Positions 7,737-12,664 of a stretch of DNA of 14,274 nt are shown piece by piece. The DNA comes from UBA668 sp041178405 (GTDB lineage Bacteria; Actinomycetota; Acidimicrobiia; Acidimicrobiales; Ilumatobacteraceae), in the NCBI GenBank assembly GCA_041178405.1, contig JBEGVK010000232.1:1-14274 (forward strand), written 5' to 3'. The first letter of the stretch is position 1. Each line of letters opens with the position of its first letter. The notes under the pieces were generated by a model. That model saw only the letters and a program-made list of their open reading frames with translations. It searched no databases and was not told the origin of the DNA. A program made the translations under genes and the position numbers.

Positions 7737-8747
7737 CTAGGCGGCCCTCCTGTCGAGCAGCATGGCATCGCCGAAGCTCAGGAAGCGGTACTCGTGGTCG
7801 ATGGCCTCGCGGTAGAGCGTCCGCCAGCGGTCGCCCACGAAGGCGTCGATCATCAGCAGCAGCGTCGTGCGCGGCATGTGGAAGTTGGTCATCATCACGT
7901 CGACCGTCGTCCAGTCGTACGGCCGGTGGATGAACAGCTGTGTCCGGCCGTCGAGCCGTCCCAGCGCCGCCGCCGACTCGAGGGCGCGCACACTCGTGGT
8001 ACCGACCGCCACCACCCGCCGCGCCTCGGCACAGGCGGCCATGGTGGAGGCGGGCACGTGATAGCGCTCGCTGTGCATGAGGTGGTCGCGGGGATCGGAT
8101 GCGCTGACCGGCTTGAACGTGTCGAGGCCGACAACGAGCTCGACAGTCGCCGTTGCCACGCCGACCCGGGCGAGCCCATCGAGCAGTGATGGCGTGAAGT
8201 GCAGGCCTGCAGTGGGCGCCGCAGCAGATGCGGGCACCGACGCATAGACCGTCTGGTAGCGCTCGGCGTCGTCGAGGCGCGTGCCGATGTACGGCGGCAG
8301 GGGCATCTCGCCGAACGCCGCCAACTGCTCGAGCGGATCGCCCTCACCCAACAGCGTGACGGCCATCGTGTCGCCCGATGGGCCACGCCCTTCGACGCGC
8401 ACGACCTCGGCCCCTCCTGCGAGCAGCACCTCTCCCACCTTGAGCTTGCGCGCCGGCCTGACGAGGGCCTCCCATGTCCGTCGTTCGCTGTCGAGCGGCT
8501 CGAGCAGCAGCACCTCGGCGGCTCCGCCGCTGGCGCGATGCAGGCGCAGGCGTGCCGGAATCACGCGGGTGTTGTTGACCACGAGCAGGTCGCCCGCACC
8601 GAGCAGATCGACGAGGTCGCTGACATGGCGGTGCTCGGGGGCCGACGAGCCGCGGTCGACGAGCAGCCGAGCCGCGTCACGGGGCTCGACCGGCGTCTGG
8701 GCGATGCGCTCGGGCGGCAGGTCGTAGTCGAACTCGTCGAGGCGCAC
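7737..8747 (-). CDS. queA: S-adenosylmethionine:tRNA ribosyltransferase-isomerase
   Basis: This enzyme transfers and isomerises the ribosyl group of SAM onto preQ1-tRNA to give epoxyqueuosine, the step after Tgt. The protein is 336 aa, the usual size. Recognisable conserved blocks in order are the N-terminal DEFDYDLPPERIAQ, NNTRVIPARL (58-67), GEMPLPPYI, APTAGLHFT, GLDTFKPV, GTTSVRALES, MTNFHMPRTTLLLMIDAF and YRFLSFGDAMLL. I chose GTG 8747-8745 because it gives the family's canonical MRLxxFDxDLP beginning. The frame stays open far upstream to 9794, but that part is antiparallel noise within icd. TAGCCT lies 7 nt before this GTG and there is no Shine-Dalgarno, suggesting a leaderless start. 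It is 44 nt downstream of icd and abuts tgt. Confidence 0.95.
   Translation of the reverse strand: MRLDEFDYDLPPERIAQTPVEPRDAARLLVDRGSSAPEHRHVSDLVDLLGAGDLLVVNNTRVIPARLRLHRASGGAAEVLLLEPLDSERRTWEALVRPARKLKVGEVLLAGGAEVVRVEGRGPSGDTMAVTLLGEGDPLEQLAAFGEMPLPPYIGTRLDDAERYQTVYASVPASAAAPTAGLHFTPSLLDGLARVGVATATVELVVGLDTFKPVSASDPRDHLMHSERYHVPASTMAACAEARRVVAVGTTSVRALESAAALGRLDGRTQLFIHRPYDWTTVDVMMTNFHMPRTTLLLMIDAFVGDRWRTLYREAIDHEYRFLSFGDAMLLDRRAA
7746..7751 (-). promoter_or_regulatory. Strong ribosome binding site of tgt inside queA
   Basis: AGGAGG (minus strand, 7751 to 7746) lies 9 nt before the tgt GTG and inside the last codons of queA. It supports translation of tgt from a shared queA-tgt message. Confidence 0.7.
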
Positions 8748-8754
8748 GGCGAGG

Positions 8755-8760
8755 AGGCTA
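8755..8760 (-). promoter_or_regulatory. Candidate -10 element of a leaderless queA transcript
   Basis: TAGCCT on the minus strand is followed by 7 nt and then the queA GTG. No -35 was recognised. It lies in the 44-nt icd-queA gap. Confidence 0.35.
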
Positions 8761-8791
8761 CGGGCGCGCCGAAGGGTGCGTCTGCAGCGGG

Positions 8792-10009
8792 TCAGCCCAT
8801 CGACGCCTGGAGGCGCCGGTCGAGCGAGTCGAGGAAGTCCTCGGTGGTGAGCCACGGCGCGTCCTTGCCGATGAGCACTGCGAGGTCCTTGGTCATGTCG
8901 CCCTGCTCGACCGCCTCGACGCAGACTCGTTCGAGCGACTTGGCAAAGGCGACCACATCGGGCGTGCCGTCCATCTGGCCGCGGTACGTGAGCCCCTGCG
9001 TCCAGGCGTAGATCGACGCGATCGGATTGGTGGACGTCTTGTTGCCCTTCTGATGCTCGCGGTAGTGACGCGTCACCGTGCCGTGCGCAGCCTCCGCCTC
9101 GACAGTTCGGCCGTCCGGCGTCATCAGGACACTCGTCATCAGGCCCAGCGAGCCGAAACCCTGGGCGACGGTGTCGCTTTGCACATCGCCGTCGTAGTTC
9201 TTGCATGCCCACACATAGCCGCCCTCCCACTTCATCGCACAGGCCACCATGTCGTCGATCAGGCGGTGCTCGTAGGTGAGGCCGAGGGCATCCATCTCGG
9301 CCTTGAACTCGTTTTCGTAGACCTCCTGGAAGATGTCCTTGAACTGGCCGTCGTATCCCTTCAGGATCGTGTTCTTCGTGCTGAGGTAGACGGGGTAGTT
9401 GCGCAGCACGCCGTAGCGCAACGATGCGCGGGCGAAGTCGCGGATGCTGTCGTTGAAGTTGTACATCCCCATGGCCACGCCGCCGTCGGCGCCAAAGTCG
9501 GCGATCGTCATCTCGACCGGCGCGCTCCCGTCGGCGGGAACGTAGGTCATGGTGACCCGGCCGGCACCGGGCACCTTGAAGTCGGTGGCCTTGTACTGGT
9601 CGCCGTGCGCATGGCGCCCGATGACGATCGGCTTGGTCCAGCCGGGCACGAGCCGCGGGATGTTGCTGATGACGATGGGCTCGCGGAAGATGACACCGCC
9701 GAGGATGTTGCGGATGGTGCCATTCGGGCTCTTCCACATCTTCTTCAGGCCGAACTCCTCGACGCGCGCCTCGTCGGGAGTGATGGTGGCGCACTTCACC
9801 GCCACGCCGTGTCGCTTCGTAGCATTCGCCGAGTCGACGGTCACCTGGTCGTCGGTGGCATCACGGTGCTCGATACCAAGGTCGTAGTAGTCGAGCTCGA
9901 TGTCGAGGTACGGCAGGATGAGCTTGTCCTTGATGAACTGCCAGATGATCCGCGTCATCTCGTCGCCGTCCATCTCGACGACCGGGTTCTTGACCTTGAT
10001 CTTGGCCAC
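8792..10009 (-). CDS. icd: NADP-dependent isocitrate dehydrogenase, eukaryotic-type homodimeric class
   Basis: This is the cytoplasmic TCA-cycle enzyme that oxidises isocitrate to 2-oxoglutarate and CO2 and produces NADPH. The protein is 405 aa. It belongs to the class of human IDH1/IDH2 rather than the E. coli Icd class. Recalling human IDH1, the key residues fall at the same numbers: R100 (NGTIRN), R109 (FRE), R132 (GRHAHGDQY), D252, D275 and D279 (NYDGDVQSD). The HGTVTRH block (309-315), whose Arg-His pair reads the 2'-phosphate of NADP, is intact, so NADP specificity is expected. The start is GTG 10009-10007 with GGAGGG 7 nt upstream. The gene heads the minus-strand run and is transcribed divergently from the aminotransferase. 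Its link to the queA-tgt genes downstream is probably only positional. Confidence 0.95.
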   Translation of the reverse strand: MAKIKVKNPVVEMDGDEMTRIIWQFIKDKLILPYLDIELDYYDLGIEHRDATDDQVTVDSANATKRHGVAVKCATITPDEARVEEFGLKKMWKSPNGTIRNILGGVIFREPIVISNIPRLVPGWTKPIVIGRHAHGDQYKATDFKVPGAGRVTMTYVPADGSAPVEMTIADFGADGGVAMGMYNFNDSIRDFARASLRYGVLRNYPVYLSTKNTILKGYDGQFKDIFQEVYENEFKAEMDALGLTYEHRLIDDMVACAMKWEGGYVWACKNYDGDVQSDTVAQGFGSLGLMTSVLMTPDGRTVEAEAAHGTVTRHYREHQKGNKTSTNPIASIYAWTQGLTYRGQMDGTPDVVAFAKSLERVCVEAVEQGDMTKDLAVLIGKDAPWLTTEDFLDSLDRRLQASMG

Positions 10010-10016
10010 GGTGGCG

Positions 10017-10022
10017 CCCTCC
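10017..10022 (-). promoter_or_regulatory. Ribosome binding site of icd
   Basis: GGAGGG on the minus strand (10022 to 10017) lies 7 nt before the GTG start. It is one of the few classical Shine-Dalgarno sites in this window. Confidence 0.65.
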
Positions 10023-10038
10023 GACTCGGTCCGGCGCG

Positions 10039-10078
10039 GCCGGCACTTGTATCTGACTTGTACACCCTAGTGGCCGGC
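10039..10078. repeat. Imperfect inverted repeat in the divergent icd/aminotransferase region
   Basis: GCCGGCACT (10039-10047) and AGTGGCCGGC (10069-10078) are complementary over 9 bp with one bulged G. They flank an AT-richer core that contains a direct repeat. It could be an operator between the divergent genes or the leader structure of icd. No T-tract supports termination. Confidence 0.4.
10045..10062. repeat. Direct repeat ACTTGTA with 11-bp period
   Basis: ACTTGTA occurs at 10045-10051 and again at 10056-10062, one helical turn apart, just downstream of the proposed icd -10. The position would suit a regulator binding the same DNA face twice. Two copies of a 7-mer could also be chance. 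Confidence 0.35.
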
Positions 10079-10093
10079 GCAGTCGCCGCCCAA
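10064..10093 (-). promoter_or_regulatory. Candidate promoter of icd
   Basis: On the minus strand TTGGGC (10093 to 10088) and TAGGGT (10069 to 10064) are separated by 18 nt. TAGGGT fits the actinobacterial TAnnnT -10. Initiation would give a leader of roughly 45-50 nt that includes the GGAGGG ribosome site. This is the only putative promoter here with a recognisable -35. Confidence 0.4.
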
Positions 10094-10129
10094 GCCCCTG
10101 CCGCACGGACCGCCGTCACCGAACACGCC

Positions 10130-10135
10130 TAGTGT
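10130..10135 (+). promoter_or_regulatory. Candidate -10 element of a leaderless aminotransferase transcript
   Basis: TAGTGT is followed by 7 nt and then GTG 10143. No Shine-Dalgarno precedes the start, which fits a leaderless message. The -35 is unclear. Confidence 0.4.
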
Positions 10136-10142
10136 CTGGCGG

Positions 10143-11303
10143 GTGACGACGCTCAGGCTGAGCCAGTTCGAGATTCCCGAGGGGATCATCGACCTCGGCC
10201 TCGGCCAACCGGACCGCAGCGTGTATCCCGTCGAGGCGATGAGGGTGGCGTCGGCGGCGGTCCTCGGCGGCTCCGACCACGAGTTCCTCCAGTACGGCGC
10301 CGAGTACGGCGAGCGGCTGCACCGTCTCGCCCTCGCCGCATTCCTCACGGACGCCTATGGGGTGTCGGTCGACCCGGAGCACGTCCTGACTACCAACGGC
10401 AACTCGCACGCGCTCGACGTTGTCTGCACGCTCTTCACGAGGCCGGGCGACGTCGTCGTCGTCGAGGATCCGACGTACTTCTTCGCCCCCGGCATCTTCG
10501 CCGACCACGGACTCACGGTCGTCGGCGTGCCACTCGACGGCGAGGGTATCGACACGGCCGCACTCGCCGAACGACTCTCGGCGCTGCGCGCCGCAGGCAC
10601 GCCGGCGCGCTTCGTCTACTGCATCCCGTCGTCGCAGAATCCCACCGGCGTCAGCGCATCGGCAGCGCGGCGACGCGAACTGGTCGACCTCGCCCACGAG
10701 CACGACCTGCTCATCGTCGCCGACGAGGTGTACCACCTCCTCGAATACGGCCCGCCCGGGCCACCGCCGATGTCGGCCTATGCCGACTCGGGACGCGTGC
10801 TGTCGCTCGGCACGTTCTCCAAGATCCTCTCGCCGGGTCTCCGCCTCGGCTGGATCCACGCAGCCCCGCCTCTGCTGGCGCGCATCGCCGACTGCGGACT
10901 GGTGATCAGCGGGGGTGGCTTCAATCCATTCACGTCGGCGATCGCCACCCATGTCATCGAGTCGGGGTCGCTTGCCCAGAACATCGCTGCGCTGTGCACC
11001 GAGTACAGCCACCGCCTGCACGTCGTCGACGAGGCACTCCGCCGGCACATGCCTGCGGACGTCTCATGGACGGCGCCCACCGGCGGATACTTCGTATGGC
11101 TCAACCTCCCGGCCGGTGTCGACGGGTCCGCCGTCCGGCAGGCGGGCAGGGAGTCCGGGGTCGACGTCCGACAGGGATCGCTGTTCGCCGTGTCCGGGAA
11201 CTTCGACTCACACCTGCGTCTGTGCATCGCCCGCTATCGCGCCGACGACCTCGGCGAGGGCATCGCCCGACTCGGCACCGCAGTGCGAGCCGTGCTCTCG
11301 TAG
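10143..11303 (+). CDS. PLP-dependent aminotransferase, class I/II fold
   Basis: The protein is 386 aa, a fold-type I aminotransferase length. Visible PLP residues are N166 in SSQNPTG (163-169), D194 in VADEVY, and the Schiff-base lysine K227 in GTFSKILSPGLRLGW, with R234 as the phosphate-binding arginine. A C-terminal HLRLCIAR carries the likely carboxylate-binding Arg. The sequence style (GQPD start, YGAEYG, SKILSPGLRLGW) resembles 2-aminoadipate/valine-type or multi-substrate transaminases (LysN-like and the MocR-related catalytic domain). There is no N-terminal GntR domain. The substrate cannot be named from sequence alone. The start at GTG 10143 yields a proper N-terminus (MTTLRLSQFEIPEGIIDLG). 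It is divergent from icd, and an acyl-CoA dehydrogenase follows 9 nt after its stop, so the pair may act in one catabolic route. Confidence 0.9.
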   Translation: MTTLRLSQFEIPEGIIDLGLGQPDRSVYPVEAMRVASAAVLGGSDHEFLQYGAEYGERLHRLALAAFLTDAYGVSVDPEHVLTTNGNSHALDVVCTLFTRPGDVVVVEDPTYFFAPGIFADHGLTVVGVPLDGEGIDTAALAERLSALRAAGTPARFVYCIPSSQNPTGVSASAARRRELVDLAHEHDLLIVADEVYHLLEYGPPGPPPMSAYADSGRVLSLGTFSKILSPGLRLGWIHAAPPLLARIADCGLVISGGGFNPFTSAIATHVIESGSLAQNIAALCTEYSHRLHVVDEALRRHMPADVSWTAPTGGYFVWLNLPAGVDGSAVRQAGRESGVDVRQGSLFAVSGNFDSHLRLCIARYRADDLGEGIARLGTAVRAVLS

Positions 11304-11306
11304 CAT
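11301..11306 (+). promoter_or_regulatory. Candidate -10 element overlapping the aminotransferase stop
   Basis: TAGCAT includes the aminotransferase stop codon TAG and is followed by 6 nt and then GTG 11313 of the acyl-CoA dehydrogenase. It may give a leaderless internal transcript. Because the TAG is also the stop codon, this case is less telling than the others. Confidence 0.25.
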
Positions 11307-11312
11307 CGCGCC

Positions 11313-12413
11313 GTGGACTTCTCCTGGACACCCGCACAGCAGGCCCTGCGCGCCGAGGCTGCTGCCGTCGCAGCCGATGCCGTCGCCCGGTTCGGCCGGT
11401 CCAACGACTCGTGGATCAACGGGTTCTCGAAGGAGTTCTCGCGCGAACTCGGTGACCGGGGCTGGATCGGGATGACCTGGGCCGACAATCCATACAGCGG
11501 CCCCGCCCGTCACGTGATCGACCGGCTCATCGTCGGCGAGGAGATGATCAAGGCCGGGGCGCCGATCGGTGCGTCGTGGTTCGCCGACCGCCAGATGGGG
11601 CCAGCGCTGCTGGCATACGGCACGCCCGACCAGCAGGCAGCCTTCCTGCCGGGCATCGTCACCGGCGAGTCGACCTGGTGCATCGGCATGAGCGAGCCCA
11701 ACGCGGGCAGCGACCTCGCAAGTCTCAAGACGTCTGCCGTCCGCGAGGGCGACATGTGGCGCATCAACGGACAGAAGATCTGGACGAGCTTCGGCGCCGT
11801 CGCCGACTACTGCTACCTGATCTGCCGCACCCGCCAAGACGGCCCACCGCACGCTGGCATCAGCGAGATCATCGTGCCGATGTCGACCCCTGGCATCGAG
11901 GTGCGACCGATCAAGGACATGACAGCCAATCGCCACTTCTGCGAGGTGTTCTTCACCGACGTGCTCGTGCCAGTCGAGAACCTCGTGGGTATCGAGGGTG
12001 CTGCGTTCAAGCAGACGATGGTGCAGCTCGAGCATGAGCGCGGGGGCATCGACCGGCTCGTCAGCAACTACGCGCTCTACCGGATCGCCGCCGAGCGTGC
12101 TGACCGCACCGATCCGCTGATCCGCCAGGAGATGGCGGCGCTCGAGATCGGCTACAGGGTCGGGCGCATCCTCGTGGTCCGCGAGGTACTCAAGCAGGCA
12201 CCGCCCGGGTTCAGTGCGGCGACCAAGTGCTTCTGCACCGAGCATGAGGCGCGAGTCAGCGACTTCGTCGCCCGAGTACTCGGGCCCGAGGCCGCGCTGT
12301 GGGACGACGTCACCCGTGGCCTCGTCTACGCGCCCGGCTACACGATCATGGGCGGCACGTCGAACGTCATGCGCAACATCCTCGGTGAGCGAGTGCTCGG
12401 GCTGCCCCGCTGA
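11313..12413 (+). CDS. Acyl-CoA dehydrogenase family flavoprotein
   Basis: This is an FAD-dependent alpha,beta-dehydrogenase of acyl-CoA thioesters, passing electrons to electron-transfer flavoprotein. The protein is 366 aa, about family length. It shows an N-terminal helical domain, the flavin-contact strand MSEPNAGSDL (126-135), WTSFGAVADYCYLICRT (157-173), and the C-terminal signature GGTSNVMRNILGERVLGLPR (347-366). The Glu found in medium-chain enzymes just before GTS is Gly here. That is common in FadE-like branches, which place the base on another helix; E240 or E242 (QLEHERGGI) is a candidate, by inference only. The substrate is unknown. The start is GTG 11313, 9 nt after the aminotransferase stop, without a visible Shine-Dalgarno. 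It converges with tRNA-Val. Confidence 0.92.
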   Translation: MDFSWTPAQQALRAEAAAVAADAVARFGRSNDSWINGFSKEFSRELGDRGWIGMTWADNPYSGPARHVIDRLIVGEEMIKAGAPIGASWFADRQMGPALLAYGTPDQQAAFLPGIVTGESTWCIGMSEPNAGSDLASLKTSAVREGDMWRINGQKIWTSFGAVADYCYLICRTRQDGPPHAGISEIIVPMSTPGIEVRPIKDMTANRHFCEVFFTDVLVPVENLVGIEGAAFKQTMVQLEHERGGIDRLVSNYALYRIAAERADRTDPLIRQEMAALEIGYRVGRILVVREVLKQAPPGFSAATKCFCTEHEARVSDFVARVLGPEAALWDDVTRGLVYAPGYTIMGGTSNVMRNILGERVLGLPR

Positions 12414-12414
12414 C

Positions 12415-12437
12415 GGCACCGCGTCGAGAGTGGTGCC
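12415..12437. terminator. Bidirectional hairpin between acyl-CoA dehydrogenase and tRNA-Val
   Basis: GGCACCGC (12415-12422) pairs with GTGGTGCC (12430-12437) over 8 positions including one G-T wobble, with a 7-nt loop. It begins 2 nt after the TGA of the dehydrogenase gene and lies 3' of the convergent tRNA gene. There is no T-tract, as is frequent for terminators of high-G+C actinobacteria. Confidence 0.5.
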
Positions 12438-12456
12438 CGATGCCTGTGGGATGTAG

Positions 12457-12530
12457 TGGGCGTAGCCGGACTCGAACCGGAGACCTCCACCGTGTCAAGG
12501 TGGCGCTCTAACCAACTGAGCTATACGCCC
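12457..12530 (-). tRNA. tRNA-Val, anticodon GAC
   Basis: The 74-nt minus-strand gene folds as a full cloverleaf. The 7-bp acceptor GGGCGTA pairs with TACGCCC. The D arm is GCTC/GAGC, the anticodon arm CCACC/GGTGG has loop TTGACAC (anticodon GAC), the variable loop is AGGTC, and the T loop is TTCGAGT. Discriminator A follows and CCA is not encoded. The outermost T-stem pair is a T-C mismatch, leaving 4 pairs. It decodes GUC/GUU valine codons. Confidence 0.95.
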
Positions 12531-12547
12531 GTGCGATGCGTCGCCGG

Positions 12548-12553
12548 ATCGTA
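12548..12553 (-). promoter_or_regulatory. Candidate -10 element of tRNA-Val
   Basis: TACGAT on the minus strand lies 17 nt before the mature tRNA 5' end, allowing a short 5' leader for RNase P to remove. No good -35 was recognised. It sits in the 134-nt gap that also holds the start region of the PAS gene. Confidence 0.4.
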
Positions 12554-12652
12554 CCAACGGCCACCCCGCCTTCCGCACCGCAGCGGTACCCACCTGCCAG
12601 AATCGACCTGTTCGCCGGCTGGCGATGCCCGCACGGCGGCGAGCAATGGACG

Positions 12653-12658
12653 AGGGGG
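12653..12658 (+). promoter_or_regulatory. Ribosome binding site of the PAS-GGDEF-EAL gene
   Basis: A purine-rich GAGGGGGT run (with AGGGGG at its core) lies about 6 nt before GTG 12665 and supports that start. The frame upstream is open but contains no earlier ATG or GTG back to the tRNA-proximal region I checked (to about 12600). Confidence 0.5.
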
Positions 12659-12664
12659 TGGACG

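Noticed and set aside
8748..9794. Long upstream extension of the queA frame through icd
   Set aside because: The translation upstream of GTG 8747 is low-complexity Arg/His/Gly-rich text antiparallel in sense to nothing known, overlapping the clear icd gene on the same strand; QueA homology begins at 8747.
9053..10132. 359-codon plus-strand open frame opposite icd
   Set aside because: It is a shadow of the well-supported icd gene, with no recognisable motif.
12457..12530. tRNA gene as an integration site of a mobile element
   Set aside because: No integrase gene and no repeated tRNA 3' end were seen nearby; flanking genes look chromosomal.
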